This document shows positions 10,011 through 20,812 of a DNA stretch of 64,000 bases, in pieces; position 1 is the stretch's first letter; the number at the start of each line of letters is the position of its first letter. The stretch comes from Eriocheir sinensis (taxonomy: Eukaryota > Arthropoda > Malacostraca > Decapoda > Varunidae). Location of the stretch: contig NC_066509.1 in the NCBI RefSeq assembly GCF_024679095.1, positions 16,583,589 to 16,647,588 on the forward strand, given 5' to 3'. Position numbers and translations under genes: made by a program. Below the pieces are notes generated by a model, which made no database searches, was not told where the DNA came from, and saw only the letters and a program-made list of their open reading frames with translations.

Positions 10011-10620
10011 TCCCCTACCCATCGCTTTAGTAACCACCTTTTCCGTCTTCTTCCGTCACCTATACCATGCACCCCCTCCATCCTTCCCTTCTCCTACCTT
10101 AGTAATCATCCTATAGCTTTGCATTGCTTTCCCCCTCCTCGTCCCTCCCTCCCTCCCTTCTTCCCCAACCCATCGCCTTAGTAAATATCTTTCCCGTCCT
10201 CTTCCGTCACCTATACCATGCACCCCCTCCATCCTTCCCTTCTCCTACCTTAGTAATCATCCTATAGCTTTGCATTGCTTTCCCCCTCCTCGTCCCTCCC
10301 TCCCTCCCTTCTTCCCCAACTCATAGCTTTAGTAACCACCTTTTCCGTCTTCTTCCGTCACCTATACCATGCACCCCCTCCATCCTTCCCTTCTCCTACC
10401 TTAGTAATCATCCTATAGCTTTGCATTGCTTTCCCCCGCCTCGTCCCTCCTCCTCCCTTCTTCCCCAACCCATCGCCTTAGTAAATATCTTTCCCGTCCT
10501 CTTCCGTCACCTATACCATGCACCCCCTCCATCCTTCCCTTCTCCTACCTTAGTAATCATCCTATAGCTTTGCATTGCTTTCCCCCTCCTCGTCCCTCCC
10601 TCCCTTCCATCCTCCCCATC
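10010..10620. repeat. ~151-bp minisatellite, ~4 copies
   Basis: The marker ACCATGCACCCCCTCC recurs at about 10064, 10215, 10366 and 10515, spacings of 149-151 bp. Copies are nearly identical across their length and each contains CATCCTATAGCTTTGCATTG. The pyrimidine-rich frames across it are not genes. Confidence 0.93.
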
Positions 10621-11560
10621 CTTAGCAACCACCTATACATTATCTTATTGCCTTCCCCCTCCTCTTCCCTTACCCTTGCCGCCTCCTTCCTCCCCTCCAC
10701 TTCCCTATAACTAAGTCACCATCTGTATTATCGCACTGCCATTCCCTTTCCTCTTCTCTCACCCTTGCAGCCCTCCCTTCCTCCCCTCCCACATCCTTCC
10801 TTAGCAAATCCCCTATAACCCTGCATTGCCTTTCCCCTACCCCCTCCCTCCCTCCCCTTACCCATCCTTACAAGCATTATATATCTTCGCCTTGACTATC
10901 CCTTCCCCTTCCCTCACTCTTGCCGCCTCCTCCCTTCCTCCCTCTCCTCCCCTACCCTTAGCAACCTCTATATAACCTCACCCCCTTCTCTCTCCCCTTT
11001 CCTAACACTTTTCTCACGACCTCACTCTTTCTTCTGCTTTTCCTTCCCTTCCTCTTCATCTTCTTCCTCTTCCTTCTCCTTCTCCTCCTCCAATACCTTA
11101 GCAGTTCTTATGTGTACCCTTCTATGTGTCGTTCCCTCCTCTTCCTCCTCCTCCTCCTCCTCCTCCTCCTCCTCCTCCTCCTCCTCCTCCTCTCTCCTGT
11201 CCCTAGTAAACACTGTATCTCGCTTCGACCACGCATCCCTCCCTCCTCTCCTACCCCTCCCATTCCTTCCCTCCACTCCCGTACCCTGCCTGACCATTGC
11301 CTTCCCCATATTTTTTCCCGTCGCTCTCCCAAACCCTACACCAGTCCGTTGCGCTCTCTTACCCTCCCCTTGCCTTAACATAGCAAACTCTGCACTTTTT
11401 ATTTGCTCTCTCCCTCTCTCCCCCTCTCTCCTTTTCCCGTTTAATAGTGTACCCTCTCATAACATTCCCTTCCCCTTATCTCCTGCCCTCTCTCCCTCAG
11501 CAAACCCTCACTCAACCTGCCTCTTTCCTCCTCCTCTTTCCTCACCTCATGTCTTCTCCC
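10621..11560. repeat. Polypyrimidine tract with (TCC)n core
   Basis: C/T-rich sequence, at first made of diverged relatives of the preceding array (CCTTGCCGCCTCC and TAACCTTGCATTGCC-like units), with a pure (TCC)n run at about 11142-11192. Poly-Ser, poly-Leu and poly-Glu frames are low-complexity artefacts. Confidence 0.8.
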
Positions 11561-11561
11561 A

Positions 11562-11645
11562 TTTTTTTTTTTTTACAACAAAGGAGGCGGCTCAAGGGCA
11601 ACAAAAAGAGTATAGAAAAAAAAGCCCGCTACTCACCGCTCCCAA
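11562..11645 (-). repeat. ~85-bp dispersed repeat, copy A
   Basis: On the minus strand it reads GAGTAGCGGGC, a T-run, GTTGCCCTTGAGCCGCC, TCCTTTGTTGTAAAAAAA. Three further copies lie at 46870, 50015 and 59208. No coding capacity and no inverted ends are seen; it may be a SINE tail or a MITE fragment. Confidence 0.75.
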
Positions 11646-12360
11646 TCTCATCACAATGCTTTCTTGCTTGTTTTCTCTCCTTTTCTCTCTTTATTCTTGT
11701 CTTCATCTTTCCTCAATCTCTGTATTCTCTAATTTCCTTACTTATCCCAGTGATTTCTTTTCTTTCCTCTCTTTTTACCCCTTTACTTTGATGACCCCCA
11801 CCTTTTTCTTCCCATTCCCTCGCCTTGCCGGTTCCTTTCCTAGCAAACATTTTTTTTATCATGTCCTTTTCCTGCTCTCTTTATCTCACCCTCTCACTCT
11901 GTCTCGTATTCTTCCTCCCTATCTCCCCCCCCATCTCCTCCCTAATGACACACTTAGAGGTAGTTATCATTATCACCTCATGGAGAAGGGCGGAGGGGGA
12001 GGGTGGAGGGTCAGGAAAGGGCATATTATGAGCTTGATAGGGGATAAGGAGGGAGCCATGGGTGGGAAAGCGAGAGCGGAATGAAGAGGAACCTGGCACT
12101 GATGATGACCGTGGCACCAAGAGGGGGGGTGATGGGGGTGATGGGAGAGCGGGAGAGAGGTAGATGATGGGAGAAAACTTTTTACCTCGTCCTTCAATTA
12201 CTTTCCTTCCCCTCCGCTTTCTTTCCCTTCCCTTTCTTTATCATCACTTTCTTTTCCCTTTCCTTCGCTTCATCTCTCTTCTCATCCTCGTCTTTCCCTT
12301 CCCTTTCTCTTTTCATTTTCCTGTCCTTAGCTTAATCATCTCTTTCATTGATTAACAGAG
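11646..12360. other. Pyrimidine-rich non-coding sequence
   Basis: C/T-rich to about 11940 and again from 12180 to 12350, with a purine-rich, GGA/GGGTGATG segment at 11980-12170 between. No gene was recognised. Confidence 0.5.
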
Positions 12361-12840
12361 AGGAGGGATGGTTGGTGAGAGGCAAGTATTATGTTTAGGT
12401 AGACGGGTAAGCTATTAGAGAACAGGGAGAGATGTATATGAGGTAGAAGTGGATGTTGAGGGGAATGTAGAGGTGATGGGGGACGCAGAAGGGAGATATG
12501 GATGGAATGTGGAATGAAGATGAAGTGGACTCGGGTTCGAAGATTGGGTGTAGAAGACGCAAGTGAAGGATGGAGAGCAGGGTGACATGTAGATAGTAAT
12601 AGGGGGATGGGGGATCAGAAGGGAGCCAGGGAGTCGGGTAGAATGAAGATGAAGTGTAACCGTATACAAGAGAAGACTAGAGGAGCGTGGAGGGGTGAAG
12701 GAGGGTGGAAAGTAGACAAGAGAGGTGATTATGTTGATGGGGAACGAGAAAGGGGCCAAGGGAGAGGAGGAGGAATGAGGAGGAAGAGGAAGAGGTGAAG
12801 AGTAGGATGGTAAAATAAGTGACCATGTAAAAATGTTTGA
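12361..12840. repeat. Purine-rich degenerate repeat, GATG/AGGGAG units
   Basis: Imperfect repeats such as GAGCAGGGTGACATGTAGATAG and GGATCAGAAGGGAGCCAGGG run through a G/A-rich stretch. Two diverged blocks share AGATGAAGTG (12525-12530 and 12645-12650 regions). Confidence 0.45.
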
Positions 12841-13019
12841 AGAAGGGTTTTAAGTAGTAGCTGAGGAAGAGATATGGGCAGAGACTGAGGAAGGGGTATG
12901 GGGACTATGGGCCAAGGATGAGGAATGAGTATGGGTAATGGCTGAGAAAGGGGAATGTGTAATAGTGGTTGAGGAACGGATATGCGCACTAATTGAAGGA
13001 TAGACATGGGCAGGACATA
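12840..13019. repeat. Duplicated segment, copy 1 (second copy at 14851)
   Basis: Internally it has ~30-bp imperfect repeats of GCTGAGGAAGGGGTATGGG type. From about 12908 to 13010 it matches 14851-14955 closely: GGGCCAAGG, GAGGAATG, GTATGGGTAATGGCTGAGAAA, CTCACTAATTG/GCACTAATTG and AGGATAG. It ends at the start of a ~220-bp dispersed repeat. Confidence 0.75.
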
Positions 13020-13240
13020 GGGTCATATTCTTAAACCTTTCGGCGCCCAAGGATATACTTTTAACAAGGCTTTCGTAGGGTTTGTGGGCATTTCCATAGA
13101 TAGTTTTATGACCTTGGTGGTAGTTTGGCCCTTCGTCTGTACCATGAACCTAAAAGACACTCCTGAGAACCTGACTGATCTCCTCTTTGGCCTTTGGAAA
13201 TAGTTGATGTGATAGGCGGAAGCGTCTGAAAATGCCGACC
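13020..13240 (+). repeat. ~220-bp dispersed repeat, copy 1 (MITE-like)
   Basis: It begins GGGTCATATTCTTAAAC and ends GCGTCTGAAAATGCCGACC. The ends are imperfect inverted repeats (GGTC, TTCT, A, AC positions shared). Three other copies lie at 22842, 25838 and 45294. The internal block AGTTTTATGACC and the phrase GATCTCCTCTTTGGCCTTTGG are shared. It has no coding capacity. ATA occurs on both sides but is too short to be convincing. Confidence 0.8.
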
Positions 13241-14224
13241 ATAGTTACACTCTGTTCAAGTTACCTTCGTAAATGAGCCCTGTCCAAGCCTGCCCCGCAT
13301 CCACCAATGTTGGAGCCATTTTTAGCCTTCACCAGTCGCATGGAGCCTGAGTTGAAGAGTAGATGGCGTTTATTCAAGGACTGGCCAATAATATGTGGTT
13401 TATTGGGAAGGGGGAGGGGCTAATTTGCGCTGGTAATTAGGACAGAGTATAATGAGGGGGATACAAAGTGACAGTTTATGGTCTCTGGGTTCATGGCAGC
13501 CAGGTATTACTAAACGGTGTCCTTATTGGGTCATTTTCGCCGCCCGTCTCTTATTTCCAACGCTTGATTATCAGGTGAGGTGACTGGAGGTGCGTGGCTG
13601 CTTATAAGCGACCGAAAAACGGAATGGAAATCGATATATGTGTATTTATTCGTGAAAAAAAAGCATGGCAAGTGAACCAGTACGATTTTTTTTATATACT
13701 CGTCTTAGATTTGTTGTATTTTGGAGAATAGAGGCGTGAAAAAGAAAACATATAAAAAAGATGGAATGAGAAAATTTAAGGCGGGTGTCTGTGTGGAACA
13801 ACATAACGGAAGAAGTCTCAAAGTGGGAGCTCAAAGAAGACACAAAGAAGCTGAAATAAATGGAAATGTTAAGTGGATTTGCCGGGTAACAAGAGCGGGT
13901 AGGGTAAAATAATAAATGGATGACAGGTACAGTGAAAGTGGGTGAAGTCTCAAAAAAAAAATTATTGAGAGTAGAATGAATCGGTATGGGCAGATCATGA
14001 AAGGAGATGAAGAAGACACGATGGAAAAGGAGTGAAAGAGTTACGTGGGAAAAGGAGTAATGGGCATGGGAAATACAGGGAAGAAGGAGAAGAGGGAGAC
14101 CAAAGTTAAAGGTGTTGCAATGTGTTAAGGGACGAAGACTTACGAGGGAGAGACTTGCTGGAGACGAAGTTTAGGATTGAGATGACTATTCCCTTTTTTA
14201 TAGTCAGATACAACAACCCTCTGT
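13241..14224. other. Unique non-coding sequence
   Basis: Mixed-composition sequence becoming purine-rich after 13720. Short open frames have no recognisable features. Confidence 0.4.
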
Positions 14225-14363
14225 CAATATGGATAAAGCTGTAAGGTCAATATGGATAAAGCTGTAAGGTCAATATGGATAAAGCTGTAAGGTCACTATG
14301 GATAAAGCTGTAAGGTCAATATGGATAAAGCTGTAAGGTCAATATGGATAAAGCTGTAAGGTC
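14225..14363. repeat. 23-bp tandem repeat, 6 copies
   Basis: Six nearly perfect head-to-tail copies of CAATATGGATAAAGCTGTAAGGT. Copy 4 has CACTATGG instead of CAATATGG. The array is followed by a GAA-rich purine run to about 14450. Confidence 0.97.
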
Positions 14364-14490
14364 CAAGGAGAAGAAGAAGAAGAAGACAAAGAAGAAGAAA
14401 AGGAAACAGAAAGGAACAGAAAAAATAGAAAAAAGAAAAGAAGAAGAACGGTGAGCTAAAAGAGTCGTGATGGTGTGAAGTGCGTCTGTC

Positions 14491-14601
<111 letters not shown>

Positions 14602-14823
14602 ATCCTCACTGCTTCATCCCCTCAAAGGCTGGCTCTGTCGTGCACTGGATAATCGTTCAGTCACTAAAAAAATAAAAATAAACGTTTCGCTGAAGGAGTT
14701 ATCATTACTTTTTTTATATTCAAGCGTGACAATTGTTCATTTTTTTCTTGCATATTTTTAGTATCAGCGTGACAGTTGTTAAAAAGAAAGTTCATATACT
14801 CGTCGCTCATTTATTTATTCATT

Positions 14824-14850
14824 TATGTATGTATGTATGTATGTATGTAT
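14824..14850. repeat. (TGTA)n microsatellite
   Basis: About six ATGT units, directly adjoining the duplicated segment that starts at 14851. Confidence 0.95.
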
Positions 14851-14958
14851 GGGCCAAGGCTGAGGAATGGGTATGGGTAATGGCTGAGAAACGGGAATGT
14901 GTATTGTGGTTGAGGAAATGGGTAGGCTCACTAATTGCAGGATAGGCATGTATAGGGT
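14851..14958. repeat. Duplicated segment, copy 2
   Basis: A diverged second copy of 12908-13010, sandwiched between two (TGTA)n runs and lacking the ~220-bp dispersed repeat that follows copy 1. Confidence 0.75.
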
Positions 14959-14982
14959 ATGTATGTATGTATGTATGTATGT
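14959..14982. repeat. (TGTA)n microsatellite
   Basis: About six GTAT units, followed by a short TTTA run. Confidence 0.95.
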
Positions 14983-15119
14983 ATTTATTTATTTATTCAT
15001 TATTTCTTCACTAGCATGTCAGTTGTTAAGGAAGTTTCTCCAACCGGCGTGCGGCGTGGCGTGAGGCTTCAAAACTTGTCTTCATTGTGTATTCATCAAC
15101 CCATCAGTCACCCGGGCAT

Positions 15120-15780
15120 TACCTGACGCTGTGACGGGAGTCCGGGGAGGGGAAGAGAGTGAGGGTTGGTAAAAGAGAGGATACTGAGGGACGGAGAGGT
15201 ACAGGAGAAGAGAAGACTGGGAGAGGAAAGAAGGAGAAGAAAAGAAGAGAAGGAGAGAGGAGAAAAGACAGGGAGAGGAGAGAAGGAGAAGAAGAAAAGG
15301 AAATAGGAGAAAAGACAGAAACGGAGAGCGGGGGAGAGAGGGACAGGGAGGAAAAAAGGAAGGGCGCGGAAGCAGGGAGGGACGGCATGAACGAAAGATA
15401 GGAACGAAGGAAGCAAGTATATACTGATTTCGAAAAGAAGGAGGGAAGGAGGAAGAAAGAATGAGCGTGGAGGAAGCAACGAAGGAAGGCAGGGCGAATC
15501 AGGGTTAGGGGGGCAACAGCAAACCCCCTCTCCCTTATCGAACATGTTAGTTGGGGGGTAGAAAGTAAGGGGAGGGGGCTTGGAGGGCTGTGGCAAGTCT
15601 GGCGGGAATGGGAGAGGAAGTTTGGAGGAGAGGTAGTATCAAAAGTGTGGGGAAGGTGGGGGGTGCCTGGTGGGGGTCAGAAAGAAGGAGGTTTTTGCAG
15701 CAGCCTGAAGGGAGGGGGCTAGGGGAGGGGTCGAAGGAAGGGCGGGAGGGATGGGCAAAGGAGTGGGGGATTTTCTAGGA
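15120..15780. repeat. Polypurine tract, GGAGA/GAAGG units
   Basis: A G/A-rich block of about 660 bp on the plus strand with internal imperfect repeats such as GGAGAGGAAAGAAGGAGAAG. Open frames across it are compositional. Confidence 0.75.
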
Positions 15781-15869
15781 ACGCATGTTTATTTTTTGTC
15801 AAGTGTGATGGTTCTGTTATCGAATGTTGAGGAGCTGTGAGTGTGCGGTATTGGGAACTGATAGTGTGT

Positions 15870-15871
15870 AC

Positions 15872-15918
<47 letters not shown>
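15870..15918. repeat. (GT)n microsatellite
   Basis: A GT array of about 48 bp, nearly pure. Confidence 0.97.
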
Positions 15919-15921
<3 letters not shown>

Positions 15922-15990
15922 GGGGTTAGGGTCATACATACCTATACGCACAATATTGTCAGGTCTCTATCGCTTTTTATCACTACTTTA

Positions 15991-15992
<2 letters not shown>

Positions 15993-16054
<62 letters not shown>
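15993..16054. repeat. (CT)n microsatellite, ~62 bp
   Basis: A pure CT array. Confidence 0.98.
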
Positions 16055-16057
<3 letters not shown>

Positions 16058-16076
16058 AAACCCTCCCTTATACGTA

Positions 16077-16104
16077 ACTGACTGACTGACTGACTGACTG
16101 ACTT
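16077..16104. repeat. (GACT)n microsatellite
   Basis: About six GACT units, with diverged units continuing to about 16127. Confidence 0.9.
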
Positions 16105-16718
16105 ATGGACTGACTGCCGGCCTGACTGGTGGGGATTGTGCTGCCTCGGCAATATTTAGGTCGTGGCGGCAACTTAGCTGCAATAAAGGCTTAATTTCGA
16201 AACAGAATATAGTGTTTATTTTTGCCATCTGATATTCCGTGAAACTGGCCGATTACGTTTTAAGCTTATTATTGTTCGTTGTTGTTATTATTAGCACTAT
16301 TATTATTATTACTATTATTTCTGGGGGTGGTATTTAGAGGTTTGGTTTTTTTCTCATCCTTTTTTTCTCGGTTATTTTTTGCGCCGCCATTTTCCTTCAT
16401 GTTTTAAGCTCATTTGGTCGTGATTTTTTCCTCTCCCTCGCCGGCTGCATGATAATTTCTCTTCGTCATAATGGTTTCCTTCATGAGTCGCGGCCACGCC
16501 CTCTTTCTCTCTCCCCCTCCCCCTCACGCTCCTCTTTACCTCCCTCATTAACAGGTCATGCCACGCCCCTGCACGCACACGCCCTATTTCAAAGCCTTTC
16601 TATGGATATCCTTTATTTTCACCCCCTTCCCTTCCCTTCCTTCTTTACCCTTCCATATTCCCAAACCTCTCCATGGACATCCTTACTTCTACATCCTTCC
16701 ATCCACTCTATTCCCTTC
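16105..16718. other. Non-coding, part unique and part pyrimidine-rich
   Basis: AT-rich unique sequence with TTATTA runs (16275-16320), then C/T-rich sequence from 16495. No gene was recognised. Confidence 0.4.
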
Positions 16719-16885
16719 CCGAGCCGATGTAGCACAGACATTGACAGGATACCATCAACTCCTTTAACATTTGAATGGATCGTCATTTCGTTGCGTTAGA
16801 GATAACCTGAATACTGAAGTGCTTTGATCTGTTCTGCGGGCACCAAGTGGCTGTCGAGCAGTTTCTATGTTTATGTATCCTCCTA
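16719..16885 (+). mobile_element. 3' fragment of a CR1/Jockey-like retrotransposon
   Basis: It matches the 3' end of the retrotransposon at 42177-43362: GAGCCGATGTAGCACAGACATTG, ACCATCAACTCCTT, GATCGTCATTTCGTTGCG and AAGTGGCTGTCGAGCAG. Relative to that copy, an internal deletion joins ACAGACATTG straight to the ACCATCAACTCC segment, and the sequence upstream of the Cys-Asn-Thr-Asp-like codons is missing. It ends in a CTATGTTTATGTATCCTCC tail like that of the longer copy. It is not functional. Confidence 0.85.
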
Positions 16886-17561
16886 CATTACAAAGCCCTT
16901 ACCTCCACACCTCCTCCTCCCACTGCCTTTCTTCTGGATCCTTCGACATACACTTCCTTTCATACTTTTCCATCCATATAATTTGATATACACCAAGATC
17001 TGTATATAGGGGTATGATGTTGATATACACATACTTTCCTTTTTACTCTCGCATCTACATACCTCCCAATCTTTACTTCACACCCCATCATCCATATGTA
17101 TTCATCCACACTCCTTCATCCACTCTATCTTTCATAGTTATTCCATATTTTCACACCAGACATCCTTGCCCTTTCTCCTTCCTTTTTTCTCCCCTTCCCT
17201 CCCCTCTCTATACCTGTTAATCCATACTCCTCCTTCCTCCACCTTTCTTTCACCACCACCACCACCACCACCACCAAACTCCCACACAATACACTCACTG
17301 TCCTACTCTCGCCTCCTCAGCCACACCCAGGACATGCAAGCCACACCCACACCCACGCAACGCCACTACCACGCCATCAGCACACGCCCAGCACCCTCAC
17401 ACGCCCCATCAACATCCCATCAAACCCTCCCATTCACACACTTACGTCCCCTCATCACGTTAGAAGCAACACCTATCTTCCTCATCAACATCATCATCAT
17501 CATCTGCTTACTGACTTAATACATGCACTTAAACTTTATACCCTTGTTGAAATCACACCGT

Positions 17562-17563
<2 letters not shown>
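16886..17563. other. Pyrimidine/CCA-rich non-coding sequence
   Basis: C/T- and CAC-rich. A (CCA)n run lies at about 17252-17277 and a CAT run near 17487-17503. Proline/threonine-rich frames are compositional. Confidence 0.6.
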
Positions 17564-17594
<31 letters not shown>

Positions 17595-17620
17595 ACGCAC
17601 ACACGCACACGCACACACAC
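17564..17620. repeat. (CA)n microsatellite with CACACG variants
   Basis: A CA array interrupted by regular CG substitutions. Confidence 0.95.
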
Positions 17621-17789
17621 GCCATTGTACCACAGCAAATCCTCTCATATTTGACCTCCATTCCAGCGCCACAATAGCGAAGGTTATCAGCGTTGTGGCT
17701 CCAATAATTAGTTACTACCAATACCCGCGCGCCATTACGGCAAAGTGGCGCCGCGTCTGTTCCCTAGCGCCGGTGCGATGCCTCCAGTC

Positions 17790-18826
17790 AGGTTTAGTTT
17801 TTTTTCTTTTCTTATTCGTTAATTTTTGCACTTAATTTTACTCATTGATATTTATTTCAGGTATTTATTTTTGTTCTTATTCTTTAACTTTTTTTTGTGT
17901 TTGTTTTATTTCATATTTCATTCTTTTGACCCCCCCCTCCCCCCCTCCGTATATATTTTTCTTTTTTTTTAACATTCAGTTTTGGACATTTTTTTATATT
18001 AATCTTTTTCACTTTTTTTTTCCTTAATTCGACTTTCCACCAATACAGTTTTATCAGTCTTTCATTTCTTTCACTCATTTCTCTCTTTTTCCTTATTTAT
18101 TCTCATTATTTATTTCATCGCCTCATTTTTTTCGTTATTCATCTCTTCACGTCCCTATCATTTCTTCCTCTTTATATTCCCACAAAATGTTTTACTGCGC
18201 CGTTCCTGCCTCCCGCTCGTGGTGTTCCCTTTTAAATATCCTTTTTGCGTGGAGCGTCAGTCACTCCCGAAGGTCACACAGGTGGAGCCGCGGCCAATTA
18301 ACAGTACCCGTGTCACCTGTCCAAAAATACGGCGGCGGGAAAAATGTGTAACAGGTGGACGTTCATTATGTAACCCGCTATTGTTACTTTTTGTTTGACT
18401 TTTTTTTATTATGTGTTATTTTTGTATGTTTTCTTTATTATTGTATTTCCGTTTTGTGTTTGTTTTGTCCCTTTCTTTGTGTTTTCTTCTTTTCTTTTTC
18501 AGTTTTGTCTTTTTATTTATGTTTTCGTTTAGTTTTATTTGAGCTCTTAGTCTTCATTTTCTGTTTTATGTCTTTAATTTTTTTTGTTGTGTCTTTTTTT
18601 CGTCTTTGTATATTTTGTGTCTTCTTTTTCCTCTTTGTTTTTAGTCTTTTTTTTATGTGTGTTTTGTGTGTGTTTCATGTTTTGTTTTGTTTTTCTTTTC
18701 TGTTTTCTTTCTTTAATTTTTTGTTTTGTCCTTTTTGTCTTTTTGTGTTGTCTTTGTTGTATTCTTTTTGTGTCGTCTTTTTTGTTGTGTGCTTCTTTTT
18801 TTTTTTTTTTCGTGTTCCTATTAAAA
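17790..18826. other. T-rich non-coding region
   Basis: About 1 kb of strongly T-rich plus strand (TTTTG, TTTCT, TGTTTT units), with a mixed island at about 18195-18370. Long Phe/Leu/Cys frames across 18355-18880 come from T-rich composition; they mimic membrane proteins but show no family motif. Confidence 0.6.
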
Positions 18827-18888
18827 ATGGTTCGGTTCATTTATCTCGTGATGGTATTGAGCGTGAGTTCGTCTACTGAGGTGACTGC
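18827..18888 (+). CDS. Weak candidate first coding exon (signal-peptide-like)
   Basis: An ATG with a good context (AAAAATGG) at 18827 opens MVRFIYLVMVLSVSSSTEV: a basic start, a ten-residue hydrophobic core, then small residues as at a signal-peptidase site. After 62 nt it meets GTAAGT at 18889-18894, a consensus splice donor, giving phase 2. Against it: the upstream sequence is T-rich with no promoter or acceptor seen, no downstream exon could be matched, and a short hydrophobic frame in T-rich DNA arises easily by chance. If real it would start a secreted protein of unknown nature. Confidence 0.15.
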
Positions 18889-19013
18889 GTAAGTAGCGTG
18901 ATGGATTAGTCTCGTTTTTTATTTTTTTATTGGGAAGTTATTAATCGGGAAATGTATTATGGTGGTGTGACAGGCAGTTTGGGTACATGACAGGGAAAGG
19001 GAAAAGGGAATAG

Positions 19014-19015
<2 letters not shown>

Positions 19016-19071
<56 letters not shown>
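19016..19071. repeat. (GT)n microsatellite, ~56 bp
   Basis: A pure GT array, followed by unique sequence and then GGAA/GAAA tetranucleotide runs. Confidence 0.98.
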
Positions 19072-19074
<3 letters not shown>

Positions 19075-19099
19075 TCTAATGCTGCCAGGATGTGGTGTA

Positions 19100-19400
19100 T
19101 GAAGAGAAAAAGAAGAAAGAAAAAAAGAAGGAAGGAAGGAGGAAGGAAGGAAGGAAGGAAGGAAGAAAGAAAGAAAGAAAGAAAGGAAAAATAAATGGAT
19201 GAATGAAAGAAGGAAGGGAGAAAAAAAAGTCTGGAAAAAGATGAAAGAAAAAAGAAAGAAAAAGAAAGAAAAAAGAATATAAAAATGGCAAAACTCCAGT
19301 TGGGCTAAGAATAAGAAGAATTAGCGGCAAACATCCCTCAAAAGTTAGAAGGGCAAAGAAGAAGAAAAAGCTGAACAAAAAATAGAAGGTGCTTAAGAGG
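19100..19400. repeat. Polypurine tract with (GGAA)n and (GAAA)n
   Basis: GGAA runs at about 19127-19165, GAAA runs at about 19164-19185, then A-rich degenerate sequence. Confidence 0.8.
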
Positions 19401-19842
19401 CCAGTTGGAAGAAGTATGGTAAGATAAAAGCTGTCCCTCATATCATAAGTAACACAAGACGTCCCAGCAGCCTCTTGGTCCGTCCCTCCTGTATGCAAAC
19501 GAGCCACAAATTATGCAAAACAGCCGTGGCCGGAGAGCGTACTAATGTATGTGTGGCGGTGGCCGAAGGGCTCCTAAGCTCTCAAAAGTCGGTGCGTCAG
19601 GATACTTTCTTCCACAGTCTTGTAGTAAACACTGGGCTACGGGTTAACTATTGCTGCTTTCTTGTGTTATTGCGCTTACTTGCGGCTCCTTACTCCTGCC
19701 TCTAGTGTTTTCATGTTCTTGAAGGTGGAAGGGAATATGGGAGGCTCAAAAAACTGGAAAGAAAGGGCACTGAGGGGCTGAAAGTGGACCTCCTCGTATG
19801 TTTCAGTACCCCCATTGGCTGCCTCAGAGAAGGGACAAAGTA

Positions 19843-19850
19843 GAAGAGGA
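19843..19850. repeat. 8-bp target duplication GAAGAGGA (left)
   Basis: A perfect match to 20713-20720 on the far side of the element. Eight-bp duplications are typical of hAT transposons. Confidence 0.85.
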
Positions 19851-20712
19851 TAGGGATTGTCGTTTTGGACCTTTTTCTTTGTCCCGGGATTCCGGGATAA
19901 AATTAGCCCTAATCCCGGGATCCCGGGATTTCCCGGGATTTTCAATTGTCTAAAATTGCACATTATACCTAGTTTCACGTTCAGATTTTTGATGTGCTTA
20001 ACATTAATAGATATGCAAAAATATTACTGTAGATTGACTGTCTTATTAATTCCACTTAATATTTAATTCCAAATTTTCAGCATACACTTTGTTTCTCAAC
20101 AAAGTAAAAGGAATAAGAATAAGAGCTAGTATATGCTGCGTTTACTACTTTTTTTTCTGCTTCCGAATTCCAATGTGAATGACAATGTGAATTATAGTTC
20201 ATTATCGCTGATAAAGAAAGTGCGGGCAGGCAAACAGACAGACAGACAGACAGTTTACTGGTAACCGTCACTGTTCGGTCACTCACGCGAGGAGGGAAAG
20301 TGTGCTGTTTTTTTTTTTTTTTAAGCTGTCACGCTCATCTCAATGCCGTATACATACAGCAAAGTGGAATATGCAGACATGGTGTTCATTATACGGGCTC
20401 TGTTACGGGTAACGGGAGTGCCATGGCTGCTTTATAATACTCAAGAGAATACCTAAACAGTAAGTCCTTCCTTCACAGTGTTCACACACACACACAAAAC
20501 ACTCCTCACGGGACACCCTGTATATACATATAAATAGAAGCACAAGTTCACAAGTTCACAACTATCCTGCAGTCAAATTTGTCTTTTTTTTTTATATATA
20601 CTTAATTTCATGATTTTTCATCTCGGGATTTCCCGGGATTTGCAAAAATATCCCGGGATTATTAAACCTTGAAAATTGTCCGGGATCCCGGGATCCCGGG
20701 AAACAAACCCTA
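19851..20712. mobile_element. Non-autonomous hAT-like transposon, 862 bp
   Basis: The element starts TAGGGATTGTC and ends ACAAACCCTA, giving terminal inverted repeats of about 10 bp (TAGGGATTGT against TAGGGTTTGT). It is flanked by perfect 8-bp duplications GAAGAGGA. Just inside each end lies a cluster of TCCCGGGAT units: four full copies at about 19880-19942 and about four at 20630-20698, plus partial ones. Subterminal motif clusters of this kind are a known binding platform for hAT transposases. The interior is AT-rich with no transposase frame; the 69-codon minus-strand frame at 20077-20286 has no BED finger or catalytic motif. It would need a transposase in trans. Confidence 0.85.
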
Positions 20713-20720
20713 GAAGAGGA
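20713..20720. repeat. 8-bp target duplication GAAGAGGA (right)
   Basis: Identical to 19843-19850. Confidence 0.85.
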
Positions 20721-20812
20721 CCATTAAAGCAGGGAAGAGAGGACATAAAGAAAGAGTTTGTCTTCACGTATTTTAAAGTCCATTGCACGCGGGAAAATAG
20801 TGAAAGTATTGG

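Noticed and set aside
18355..18879. A membrane-protein-like frame of 174 codons rich in Phe, Cys and Leu
   Set aside because: The DNA is T-rich low-complexity sequence; hydrophobic residues follow from codon composition.
20495..20540. A nested Tc1/mariner-like end (GGGACACCCTGTATATA)
   Set aside because: The string resembles some transposon ends, but no matching partner end was found inside or outside the hAT-like element.
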